From Streptomyces europaeiscabiei (GTDB lineage: Bacteria; Actinomycetota; Actinomycetes; Streptomycetales; Streptomycetaceae): 64,000 nucleotides of DNA. Of this stretch, positions 18,263-26,736 are shown in pieces (within the stretch, counting starts at the first letter, position 1; each line of letters starts with the position of its first letter). The stretch lies in NCBI RefSeq assembly GCF_036346855.1, contig NZ_CP107841.1:3042001-3106000 (forward strand), read 5' to 3'. The position numbers and the translations under genes are program-made. Below the pieces are notes generated by a model. The model was not told where the DNA came from and did no database searches. It was given only the letters and a program-made list of their open reading frames with translations.

Positions 18263-21200
18263 TCAGCCCATGTCCGCAAGGGCGCGGTAGAGCGGTTCGT
18301 ACAGCTCGCGGACCAGCGACTTGTCGATCGGGGGAGGCTCGGGATCGGCCGCGCCGTCTGCGGCGAAGTAGGGGGCGAGGACTTCGCGCATACTCGCCAG
18401 AAGACTCGTGTCGGGCGTATCCATGGCCTGGAACCCGGCTTCGCGCGGCGAGAACGCCGCGTCGACGAAGACCACCCTGGCCGGCACGCCGCCGCGTACG
18501 AGTCGACCGATGACCTGCCACATGACGACGAGTTGGTCCCAGGTGAACGCCACCTTCTCGTCGTCCCGCAGGCTCGACCAGGCGAGTTTGCGGGTCAGGT
18601 AACGGTTCCATTGACGGCGGGCACGGCTGCGGAAGGCGACGGCGGCTCGGTCGGGTGTGGCCTCGGCGAGCGCGCCTTGCCAGAACGTGCCGTCGATGTC
18701 GCGGAGTTGGCGTACGGCCCAGTCGTTGATGGACTGGATGGCGAGCGAGATGTCGTCGGGGCGCGGGTGGGGGCGGGCCAGGAAGTACACGGTGCCGATG
18801 GCGGCCTTGCCCCCACGCAGCACGATGTTGTGCCCGCGCTCCACCGCGAGGAGCGGGGCGACGAGGAGGTCGCCGCCGACGGAGGGAAACGACTTGACGT
18901 CCCCGCGCGGCAGGGTGCGCGCGGCATTGTCCTCCGGCAGCCGCGTCCAGGCGGTGTCCGCGTCCGCGTCGTCGGACACGAGCTGGGTGACACGTCCGTT
19001 CCACTCGGGGATCTGGTTGAGGTATTCGGCCGCCCTGCGTGCCTCGTCGTAGCTACCGACGAGGAGGAGGATGCGGCGTCGCTCCGGATCGTCGATCTCG
19101 TCCAGTTCGGCGTCCAGCATGCTCACCGAGTCGGGCAGGCTGCGGTCGGGCACAGCCAGCTGGTGCAGCATGTGCAGCAGGACCTGCGGCCGCTCCTCAG
19201 GGTCGCAGCCGGACAAGCGCAACGGTTTCGGCTGGTCGCCTCCGGGCCAGTACAGGAACTCCTTGCGGAACTCGCTGCCCAGCACAGCCTCGACCTCCTC
19301 GTCGCGGGGTCGCAGTACGGCCCCCACGTCGGTGTGCACGTGGTACCTGCTGGAGGTGCCTGCCCAGCTCGTGGCGGACATCAGGAGGACGTGCGGTCCG
19401 GGGCGGCCGTCCACGGCGCACAGGTCGCCCAGCCGCATGAGCAGCTCACGGCCGACGCCGTTGCAGTGGAAGAAGCGGAGTTCGCCACTGCGGTCGCCAT
19501 CTCGCTCGCGGTCGTCGTGGCGGAACTGGAAGCCGAGGACATTGCCCATGGGCGACTCGGGGATGACCGCCTCATAGTCCTTCGGAGGCCTCCTGGAGAG
19601 CACGTTGGAGGCGCTCTCCAGGTTGAGTGCGGCTTCGACGCGCGGCCACAGCGTGGTCATGAAGTCGAGGCGGCTGTGCAGAGCGGACAGGATCAGCGTG
19701 AACTCGAAGCGCCGGGCCTGGAGGTCGATATCGGCGAGTACGCCGCAGTCGTCCGAGACGACGTCGGTGAGGGCCTCGCGGAGCCGTTCGCGGGTTCGGG
19801 CTCCCTGAGGCGCGTGCAGGAGCTCCAGGGTGAGGTGGACGAAGGTGTTGACCAGGGGAGTCACCTCATCGTCTCCCGTACCGCTCTGCTGCTCGTGCAA
19901 CGGATCGTCCCTGAACCGTCCGAGTGCGACGTCCAGGCTCCGGGCCGCCGCAGGAGGGCGCTCACCCTCATTCCGGCCGGGAAACCAGCTGTCGAGGAGC
20001 AGACTGTGCAGGGTGAAGGCGCTGAAGTAGTCCGTGCTGATCCAGCGCCTGAGGCCGTCGTCCTTGACGAGTAGCGAGTAGAGGCGGTCGGTGGCGGCGC
20101 TGACCGTGTTGACGGCGTTGGTCCAGTCGTCGACGTCACGGGCGGACAGCTGGAGCCTTCCGTCACGGGCCATCTGCTGGAACTTGTGCACCGCGACCTC
20201 GTCGAACCAGGAGTTCGGGGCTTTGCCCACGAGGGTGCTGGCGGGCGCGAAGGCCGTGTCGAGTTGCATCTGCACCCGGTCCGCCTCGTCCACGATGATG
20301 AGATCGCTCATCCGGCAGGCGAGCTCGAGATACCTCAGCTGGTCGTCGTGCTGGTGCTGCGGCACGGAGCTGTGCACCAGGCCGGCCGGCGTGGCGACCC
20401 ACACCTGGGCGTCGACCAGGTCGCGGGCCCCGCGATGTCGGGGACAGCGGTTCCACAGCGGGCACAGCCGCCGCTGCGGCTTCGGGCGGCGGGAGTCACG
20501 CACCGCCGGGCTCTCGTCGTCGAGCAGCGGATCGCCGTCAGCAGGCTCGACCTCGGGCACGGTGAACAGGGTCAGGCACGGCGCCTCACGGATGCCGAGG
20601 GGTCGGCGCGCCTCCAGGCCGCGCAGAACGTCGACCGGGCATGCACTGCTCAGATAGGCGAAGCCCGCATGGTCGTGCCCCAGCATGGTGGCCGCACCGG
20701 CCGTGGCGGTGCGGCGGTGCAGCCGGCTGATGTTGCGCTCGCGCGTGGAGTGCCCGAGGATCGGCGCGGCCCGCACGCCCAGTCGGTCGAACTGCTCGAC
20801 GACAGCAAGGGTTTCCGCCACGTCGCCGACGACAATGGTGACGCGACGGGGTGTCTGGGTCACGACGTGGTACGTCAGGATGTCGCGGATCGTGGACTTG
20901 CCGGCGCCGACCATGCCCACCAGGTGCAGCAGCCGGTCGACCGTCAGCCGCCCCTTCTCCGTGAAGCTCTCGGCTTCCTCGTCGCGCACGAGCAGTTTGA
21001 CGCGCCGAAGCCGCCCGGCCCAGTCATTGCGGGGACCATGCGGTGCCGCCGCCTCTGTGGTGTCCATCGTGTCGGCGGCCTTTTCGAGTTCCGCCCACGT
21101 GACGTCTACCGGCTCTCCCCGTCCTGCGGGCGGCGCGTCGAGAGCGTGTGCTCGGGGCAGGGTGTCCGACAGCAGTTCCTCCTCGAACACCACGGAGTGG

Positions 21201-21700
21201 GTGCGGTCCTGTACGCGGAAGGTGTACTCACCCGCCTCGGCGAAGGGAACGGAGCGCGTCGAGAAGTCGGGCGCGGTGCTGAGCAAATTTTCGAAGATCT
21301 CGAAGCGGCGCGCGGCGCGTGCGGGCTCGCGGCGACGCGGTACGTCATCGAGTCCGTCGAGGTCGTATCCCCGCAGCTGCTGAGGAACTGTCAGATAGTC
21401 GGCCAGTGCCTCGCGCCAGGCATGGCGCCGACGCAGGTCCCACAGGTAGTGGCGGGCCCTCAGGACACGCAGGCGCTGTTCGTCTGTGCGCACGTCGCCG
21501 AAGGCTTCGCTGTACGGGTAGCCGCCCAGCAGCGGCCACACGTCGGCGGCAGTACGGGTCGGCGTCACGTTCTGAAGCAGGTACAGGCCCAGTTCGATGT
21601 CGAGGAGGTCGCCGGGACGGAAACTGCCGAGGTTCGCCGGCCATACCTCGGTGAGCTCCTTCGGCGAGCAGCGTCGGTGCCATCCACTGCGGTCACGCAT
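18263..21700 (-). CDS. DinG-type Fe-S superfamily 2 helicase of the pPIWI-RE system
   Basis: 1145 residues. The ATG at 21700 follows GAAGGAGG and overlaps the end of the upstream nuclease gene by 8 bp. A roughly 240-residue N-terminal extension (the Z-type region of pPIWI-RE helicases, by context) precedes Walker A GMVGAGKST (about 262-270). Four cysteines at about 354, 375, 413 and 419 (SSACP, APCL, LCPLWNRC) sit where DinG/XPD helicases bind a 4Fe-4S cluster. Walker B DEAD is at 471-474 and motif VI is QVIGRLVR near residue 1060. It probably unwinds or remodels the nucleic acid that the PIWI protein targets. Confidence 0.85.
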   Translation of the reverse strand: MRDRSGWHRRCSPKELTEVWPANLGSFRPGDLLDIELGLYLLQNVTPTRTAADVWPLLGGYPYSEAFGDVRTDEQRLRVLRARHYLWDLRRRHAWREALADYLTVPQQLRGYDLDGLDDVPRRREPARAARRFEIFENLLSTAPDFSTRSVPFAEAGEYTFRVQDRTHSVVFEEELLSDTLPRAHALDAPPAGRGEPVDVTWAELEKAADTMDTTEAAAPHGPRNDWAGRLRRVKLLVRDEEAESFTEKGRLTVDRLLHLVGMVGAGKSTIRDILTYHVVTQTPRRVTIVVGDVAETLAVVEQFDRLGVRAAPILGHSTRERNISRLHRRTATAGAATMLGHDHAGFAYLSSACPVDVLRGLEARRPLGIREAPCLTLFTVPEVEPADGDPLLDDESPAVRDSRRPKPQRRLCPLWNRCPRHRGARDLVDAQVWVATPAGLVHSSVPQHQHDDQLRYLELACRMSDLIIVDEADRVQMQLDTAFAPASTLVGKAPNSWFDEVAVHKFQQMARDGRLQLSARDVDDWTNAVNTVSAATDRLYSLLVKDDGLRRWISTDYFSAFTLHSLLLDSWFPGRNEGERPPAAARSLDVALGRFRDDPLHEQQSGTGDDEVTPLVNTFVHLTLELLHAPQGARTRERLREALTDVVSDDCGVLADIDLQARRFEFTLILSALHSRLDFMTTLWPRVEAALNLESASNVLSRRPPKDYEAVIPESPMGNVLGFQFRHDDRERDGDRSGELRFFHCNGVGRELLMRLGDLCAVDGRPGPHVLLMSATSWAGTSSRYHVHTDVGAVLRPRDEEVEAVLGSEFRKEFLYWPGGDQPKPLRLSGCDPEERPQVLLHMLHQLAVPDRSLPDSVSMLDAELDEIDDPERRRILLLVGSYDEARRAAEYLNQIPEWNGRVTQLVSDDADADTAWTRLPEDNAARTLPRGDVKSFPSVGGDLLVAPLLAVERGHNIVLRGGKAAIGTVYFLARPHPRPDDISLAIQSINDWAVRQLRDIDGTFWQGALAEATPDRAAVAFRSRARRQWNRYLTRKLAWSSLRDDEKVAFTWDQLVVMWQVIGRLVRGGVPARVVFVDAAFSPREAGFQAMDTPDTSLLASMREVLAPYFAADGAADPEPPPIDKSLVRELYEPLYRALADMG

Positions 21701-22871
21701 GGCGGCCTCCTTCGGTACGCGGGGGTTCTGGCTCCTGTCGGCTCGGGGCGGGGAGTTCGCGGCCCACCAGCCGCAGAAACGCCTGGTCGTCCAGGAGAGT
21801 GACCCGCCCGGCCATGTCGTCGGGCAAGTTGCGGCGGAACTGCCGCCCGTACGCCTCGTTCTCGCGGAATCGGTACCGAGGTACGACGAGGAAGGCACGC
21901 TCGTACGGCGGGTCACCCCGGAAGGGAGTGGTCGTGCGCGCCAGGAGTGCGGGGTTGACGCGGTCCTTCACATCCACGGCCCAGTGCCGCCGCCCGGGCA
22001 GAGGGACGCGAAGGTCGTATGCGTCGTAGTTCGGCCACATCTCGGCCGTGATCCCGAACTTCTTCTTCAGTGCTGCTTCCAGATCCGTCTCGGCGAGTCC
22101 GGGGCTGGTGACGAACATGCGGAGGGGACGGCTGAGTTGGAAGACTCCCCCCTTGTAGGGGCGCAGTGGAGTGCCATCGCCCCCTGCCCCGTCACGGCGG
22201 CAACGGTCCAGTTCGCAGCGGTGTCCGCCGACGAGCAGCGGCACCATGAGGCAGTGGCAGCGCGCGCACTGCCGATACGCACCCTCACGCAGATAGGACG
22301 CGGGAGCAGGTTCGTAGCAGCGCTTGATGACGCTGTGCAGCAGCATCCCGCATTCCGGATCGCCGCCGAGCAGCGCCAGTTCGGCACCGGTGAGCACGGG
22401 CCTAGTGGTGAGAAGTGCGCGGAAGGCGGTGTAGGTGCCGGGTGACTTGGCTGCGCGGCAGATCGCGAGGGCTTCCAGGATCCGTTCGTTCTCGAACAGT
22501 TCGGCGGCGGGATCGGCCGCGCTCACCTCCCACTCCAGGCACAACTGGTGCGGCAGTCTGGTCTCGGGATCGACCAGCAGAGCCCTACCCGAGCGACCCT
22601 CGTCGGGCAGGGTCAACGGCCATTCCTCAAGCGGCCGTTCGCATGCCCACCGAACCATTTCCGGCACACTGCCGGGCGGTTCCTCACTCCGCCGCAGGCA
22701 GTGCAGCACGAGGCGGTTGTAGGCGTTCTGCACCTTGGCCGGGTAGACCGAGTTGGGCACGGTCCGCAGTCGGGACAGGCAGGCGAGGGCGCTGGCGACC
22801 AGGCGCAACAGCGTCTCGTCGGTGGTCCCGGCGCCTTCGGGAATCGCGGGCAGCAGGTCCGTCGTCGTCAT
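21693..22871 (-). CDS. PD-(D/E)xK restriction-type nuclease of the pPIWI-RE system
   Basis: 392 residues. The start ATG at 22871 overlaps the previous stop (ATGA), with GGAAGAGG upstream. The C-terminal half has a restriction-endonuclease-like core: D286 in YDLRVPLPG and D300-V-K302 in AVDVKD. A cysteine-rich zinc-ribbon-like block sits in the middle (QCARCHC ... GGHRCELDRCR). The helical N-terminal half corresponds to the Y-type region of this operon's known REase partner. Presumably it cleaves DNA exposed by the DinG helicase under guidance of the PIWI protein; this is inference from conserved gene neighbourhood. Confidence 0.78.
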   Translation of the reverse strand: MTTTDLLPAIPEGAGTTDETLLRLVASALACLSRLRTVPNSVYPAKVQNAYNRLVLHCLRRSEEPPGSVPEMVRWACERPLEEWPLTLPDEGRSGRALLVDPETRLPHQLCLEWEVSAADPAAELFENERILEALAICRAAKSPGTYTAFRALLTTRPVLTGAELALLGGDPECGMLLHSVIKRCYEPAPASYLREGAYRQCARCHCLMVPLLVGGHRCELDRCRRDGAGGDGTPLRPYKGGVFQLSRPLRMFVTSPGLAETDLEAALKKKFGITAEMWPNYDAYDLRVPLPGRRHWAVDVKDRVNPALLARTTTPFRGDPPYERAFLVVPRYRFRENEAYGRQFRRNLPDDMAGRVTLLDDQAFLRLVGRELPAPSRQEPEPPRTEGGRHA

Positions 22872-24505
22872 GCCTCTTCCTCTCCAGCAACGGCCGGGCC
22901 TGGCCCGGCACTCGGACACCACTGGGATACCGGACAGGACTGACAATGCGGTCCGGGCCAGGCGTCCCACGCCTCGTCATCTCGCCAGGGAGCGCTGTAC
23001 CGCCGCAGCACGGACCGCGCCTTGGCCTGCTGCTCGGGGTCGGTCGAATCGATGACATGGGGATCGGAGCCGTCCGGCCGGAGGATCTCCACCTCGACGC
23101 GCGATCCGCCCGGGTCACCGCCCAGCGCACCCTGTGCCAGCAGCGTGACGGCCAGGGCGAGTTGGGGATACGTCTCCAGGAGATCCGCCTGGTTCCGTCG
23201 CCGCTTCCTCGTCGTCTTGAGTTCTCGCCACACCCAGGAGCCGTCCTCCTGGTAGAGCAGGTCGGGCTTGGCGACGACCACGGCCTGTGCGGCGGTGTCG
23301 TGGACAACCCGCAGGGCCTCCGGCTCGACCCGCTGGACAAGTCCCCGGTCCTGGAAGGGGCAGGCGTCGACGTGGTGGAGCAACATGTCCCGGCCGGTCG
23401 CGGCGTCCTCGTCAGAGACCCGCCACCGCCCCTCCGTCCAGTTCTCGCCTTCGGTAGGCATGTCCGCGACGGCGCAGGGCGGCCACCCTTCACGCCGGTG
23501 CAACTTCTCGATCCAGCCGTGCACCGCCTGGCCGAGTTTGGCGGCGCTGCCGTACTCGTCGGACCTGGGCAGGTGTAACGCACGCAGGAACGCCTGTGCG
23601 GGGCAGGCCGCGTGGTAGCGGAGGTCGCTGACGGACACCTTCCGCAGCGGTGCGACGCGCGACGGCACTCCAAGGACCCCGGGCCTGCGCGGCACGGCCG
23701 GGCAGGCCGTGAACTGCTTGCAGTCCACGCAGGAGGAGCCGGGCGTCGGCGCCCCACCCGCCACGACACGGGCGACGTGCGAGTGCCCGTGCTCGGCGTA
23801 GTACGCCTCGGCGTCCTCGGCGGTACCGTCGAACTGCACCCGGGGCCGACCGTCGGCCAGCCCGACCTCGACGACGCGAACGCGCTCGGGCCGGGCGAAG
23901 GGGCCGAGCGGCTGGAAGGCCCGCGACCACTTGAGGGGCCAGGCCGCCGGTCGCCCGTGGACCGCCACGTACACGGCGATGGCGATCTCGCCGGGCTCGG
24001 ATCCCTTGGCCTGGCCGTGCCGCAGCCGCCGGTACTCGCGCAGCCGTCCGTCGGCGGACTCGTACCGCCGCCACCAGGCGTACAGCTCCCAGAACTTGCC
24101 GTTCTCGCGCTGCGCCACCCAGTAGGCACGGACAGGGCGCAGCTTCTTGTCGCTTTCCGCAGCCAACGCCTGTATGTACGACCGCAGGGCGTGCTCGGCA
24201 TAGGTGAGATGTCCGGGGTGGAGGGCGGGCGTCCTGGAGCGCAGCCCCTCCAGGGCCTGGTCGAGTGTCTCCTCGTGGAACTCAACCCGGTCGACGGCGT
24301 CCATGACCGGCCCGAGGGTGAAGGTTTCGAGCTCCGGCTTCGGCAGCCGCAGGCGCTGGGCCGGCCACAGCCCCGGTCGGGCCTTTGCGGCGGCGTGCGA
24401 GGGGCAGGTGTGCTCCTCGTCTCCGCCGGTACCGGGTCCGACCCGCAGAAGACTGTCGTCCCCCGTGAGCCAGTGCGGCCTGCGCCATGCCATGTCGTGG
24501 CCCAT
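22868..24505 (-). CDS. RecB/Cas4-like PD-(D/E)xK nuclease with Cys clusters
   Basis: 545 residues from the ATG at 24505 (GGGGGAGG very close upstream); an ATG four codons in, at 24493, has a more usual spacing. The catalytic set is D415 (KPDLLY) and E428-L-K430 (WRELKTT), the RecB-family motif. A first cysteine in YHAACPAQAFL and a C-terminal CQSCPVSQWCP cluster resemble the Fe-S staple of Cas4/AddB nucleases. A separate CVDCKQFTAC cluster lies near residue 260. It is the first gene of the leftward operon, overlapping the REase gene by 4 bp. It is not part of the three-gene core known to me, so it may be an actinobacterial addition. Confidence 0.75.
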   Translation of the reverse strand: MGHDMAWRRPHWLTGDDSLLRVGPGTGGDEEHTCPSHAAAKARPGLWPAQRLRLPKPELETFTLGPVMDAVDRVEFHEETLDQALEGLRSRTPALHPGHLTYAEHALRSYIQALAAESDKKLRPVRAYWVAQRENGKFWELYAWWRRYESADGRLREYRRLRHGQAKGSEPGEIAIAVYVAVHGRPAAWPLKWSRAFQPLGPFARPERVRVVEVGLADGRPRVQFDGTAEDAEAYYAEHGHSHVARVVAGGAPTPGSSCVDCKQFTACPAVPRRPGVLGVPSRVAPLRKVSVSDLRYHAACPAQAFLRALHLPRSDEYGSAAKLGQAVHGWIEKLHRREGWPPCAVADMPTEGENWTEGRWRVSDEDAATGRDMLLHHVDACPFQDRGLVQRVEPEALRVVHDTAAQAVVVAKPDLLYQEDGSWVWRELKTTRKRRRNQADLLETYPQLALAVTLLAQGALGGDPGGSRVEVEILRPDGSDPHVIDSTDPEQQAKARSVLRRYSAPWRDDEAWDAWPGPHCQSCPVSQWCPSAGPGPAVAGEEEA

Positions 24506-24576
24506 TACCTCCCCCTTCGAGACAGACGTCGCCCAGACGCCACCCCTCGGCGTGGCCTGGGGCGTCGATGTCTTCG

Positions 24577-24648
24577 ACCGTAGCATGGAATATTGGAACT
24601 CCTTGGAACTCCTTGGCATAGATTGGCTCGTGCGCTAAGGTGCCCCTC
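24577..24648. promoter_or_regulatory. Divergent promoter region with TGGAA repeats
   Basis: Between the two operons, TGGAA occurs at 24586, 24594 and 24604, and TGGCA at 24614, spaced 8, 10 and 10 bp. Rightward, TTGGCA (24613-24618) and TAAGGT (24636-24641) are 17 bp apart and end 7 bp before the ATG at 24649, which suggests a leaderless or very short leader. Leftward, a possible -10 TACGGT (24582-24577) lies just beyond the repeats. A regulator bound to the repeats would cover both promoters. A similar repeat is at 47343-47377. Confidence 0.5.
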
Positions 24649-25542
24649 ATGGCGGCATCACTGGAGGAGCTCGAGCAGCGCCTGTCCCATCTGCGCACCG
24701 AGTTGCGCGGCGCCGTACGCGCCCGGGACAAGGCCGAAACCACGCGCATCCGTCGCGCTCTGCGCGAGGCGGAGGCCGCGTGGGAGCAGGCTCTCGATGC
24801 AGAGGCCGGGCCGGATGCCGAAGCCGGGCCGGACACCGAGGCACTCGCGCCGGCGGCCGAGACACGGACGCCACCCACGACGACAGGCGAACCACGCCGC
24901 CAGGAGCGCCCTGCGCACGGCTCCATCCCGGTCCGCGAACAGGTGCACCAAGCGCTCACTCTGCTGGGCGCTCCCGCGTCCCCGAAACTCATCTCGTCCG
25001 CGTACGAGGCGTTCTTCACCGAGCCGCTCGTCGCCGCCAAACTCGCGTCGCTGCGCCGGGACGAGGAACGCTCCTTCACGGCACAGGGTTATGCCCGCCC
25101 GTACTACATCTGCGCGGCCCTGACCCACGACCGCCTCGTCCCCGCCCGCGGGCTTCTCGCTCTGTCCACCTGGCCCGTGGAGCGACGGATCATCACCCCG
25201 CTCAGCCCCCGGACCGACTTCCTCACCCACGCGGTCGGCACCGCCGAGCAGATCCGGCGACTGGCCACAGCAGGGCATCCGGCCCCGGACGCGGCCTGGC
25301 GGCTGCTGCGCCGGTTCGCCCTCACGATCCCGGGCGCCTGTGATTCCGCGGCCCCGGAACCCGACCCCGCCCGTGTGATCGCCGCCGCCCGCGCCGAAGC
25401 GGCCGTCCACCAGCAGGAGGACGACCAACAGCGGCGGGCGGCGGCGGAGCGCGTCCGTTCTCAACTCACCGACACACAAAAGCTGTTTGGTGCAGCACCG
25501 CTGCGTGATGCCCTGCGTGACGCGAGCGGCAGCATGCACTGA
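24649..25542 (+). CDS. Unknown protein with N-terminal coiled coil, winged-helix-like core
   Basis: 297 residues. The ATG at 24649 is preceded by TAAGGTG; a GTG three codons earlier is less likely. The first 55 residues form a charged coiled coil (LEELEQRLSHLRTELRGAVRARDK). An Ala/Pro-rich linker follows, then a segment (about 95-170) that reads like a winged helix (REQVHQALTLLGAPASPKLISSAYEAFF ... KLASLRRDEER). No catalytic motif is visible. It is first in a rightward operon of four genes that overlap or nearly abut. A DNA-binding sensor or regulator role is a guess from context only. Confidence 0.65.
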   Translation: MAASLEELEQRLSHLRTELRGAVRARDKAETTRIRRALREAEAAWEQALDAEAGPDAEAGPDTEALAPAAETRTPPTTTGEPRRQERPAHGSIPVREQVHQALTLLGAPASPKLISSAYEAFFTEPLVAAKLASLRRDEERSFTAQGYARPYYICAALTHDRLVPARGLLALSTWPVERRIITPLSPRTDFLTHAVGTAEQIRRLATAGHPAPDAAWRLLRRFALTIPGACDSAAPEPDPARVIAAARAEAAVHQQEDDQQRRAAAERVRSQLTDTQKLFGAAPLRDALRDASGSMH

Positions 25543-25617
25543 CCTCTCCGGCGGGTGAGAGACCACGGTCGTCTCACCCGCCGGCACACCTCCGAAGACG
25601 TCCCCGAAGCAGAGACG

Positions 25618-26736
25618 ATGCCCTCTCAGCAGTCCGAACCTCCCGACGACAGACTCGCGCGGCTACGCGGACCGCGCCCTCCCCAGCCGTACACCGCCCG
25701 CAAGATCACCGCCCTGACCGCCAACCCCGCCTGTGCCCGCCGCGCCGTCCTCGACGCGGCCGGCGTGGACAAGGCGCTGCTCGCCCAACAGGTCGGATAC
25801 GAGCCGCGCTTCGGCCAGTCACCCTTCGCCCTCGCCCGCGAACAGGCGTTCCACAGCCTCGTGAAGTGGGGCGGCTACGCCGAGCTCATCCGGCTGCTGC
25901 GCGAGCAGCTCACCGTCCCCGTGGCAGAGGCCCATGTCACCGACCTCAACGAGGTGGCGGGCAACACGGCCCTGCACGTGCGCGAGCGTGAGACCCGCCG
26001 CCTCATCGCGCACGTGGCCTCCGGCCAGGACGTACGGCTCATCCTCGACCGCCCCGTGCTCACCCTCGAAGTCGCCGGTCAGACGGCGTACTTGGAACCG
26101 GACGCGCTCACCCACCGCATCGACGGGAAGTTCCACGTCGTCCTGATCCGCTCGTTCGCGGCGATCGACGGCCAGGCCAACCCGACCGCCGTCGCCGAGG
26201 CGGCCAAGCAGGCCGCTGTCTACGTCCTCGCCCTGCGCCGCGCCTTCGACACCGCCGGCCTGCCCACCGAGCAGATCTCCCACAAGTTCCTGCTCGTCTG
26301 CCCCAAGGACTTCTCCAACCGCCCCTACGGCCGCCTGATCGACCTCCGGCAGGAACTCGACGCCCTCCAGTTCCAGCTCACTCGGCTGCGGCGCGCCGAG
26401 GACCTCGCGGCCCGACTCCCCGAGACGGCGACCCTGGACACGACCCGCAGCACGGACGAACTCGCCTCCTCCATAGAGGCGTTGGACGCGTCGTACACGC
26501 CCTCCTGCCTGTCCTTCTGCGAGATGGCGCGCTACTGCCGCGACGAGGCCGACGGATGCGCCTCGCCGGCCCGCCTGGGCAGTGGCGTACGCAACAACCT
26601 GCCGGGCATCGACTCCACCCGCACCGCGCTCGACTACCTGGACGGCGTCTCCGCCCCGGGAGAGGCCGAGGCGGAAGCCGCCGACCTGCTGCGCGATGCC
26701 GCTCGGCTGCGCCGACTCCGCCGGGGGGCCGCATGA
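25618..26736 (+). CDS. Cas4-like PD-(D/E)xK protein with altered ExK motif
   Basis: 372 residues; ATG at 25618 with AGAG upstream. The layout matches Cas4/RecB-like nucleases: an early cysteine (NPACARRAVLD), D162 in LEPDAL, a beta strand that should carry E-x-K, Q-x3-Y (KQAAVYVL), and a C-terminal Fe-S-like cysteine cluster (CLSFCEMARYC ... CASP). The ExK strand reads VVLIRSF (174-180), so the glutamate is Leu176 and the lysine Arg178. Either the active site is rearranged or the protein binds DNA without cutting. It overlaps the next gene by 4 bp (ATGA). Confidence 0.7.
   Translation: MPSQQSEPPDDRLARLRGPRPPQPYTARKITALTANPACARRAVLDAAGVDKALLAQQVGYEPRFGQSPFALAREQAFHSLVKWGGYAELIRLLREQLTVPVAEAHVTDLNEVAGNTALHVRERETRRLIAHVASGQDVRLILDRPVLTLEVAGQTAYLEPDALTHRIDGKFHVVLIRSFAAIDGQANPTAVAEAAKQAAVYVLALRRAFDTAGLPTEQISHKFLLVCPKDFSNRPYGRLIDLRQELDALQFQLTRLRRAEDLAARLPETATLDTTRSTDELASSIEALDASYTPSCLSFCEMARYCRDEADGCASPARLGSGVRNNLPGIDSTRTALDYLDGVSAPGEAEAEAADLLRDAARLRRLRRGAA

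Noticed and set aside
15345..19004. Taking the leftward PIWI gene to start near 19004
   Set aside because: That extension overlaps about 740 bp of the helicase gene in another frame and is low-complexity. The GTG at 18203 has AAGGAGA and begins the homologous sequence.
18218..20074. Plus-strand 618-codon frame (and a 538-codon one at 20186-21802)
   Set aside because: Both are shadows opposite the DinG helicase gene, whose minus-strand frame carries all helicase motifs.
22868..26736. Cas4 genes as evidence of a CRISPR-Cas locus
   Set aside because: No Cas1, Cas2, effector or repeat array is present. Both proteins sit in overlapping operons with non-CRISPR helicases.
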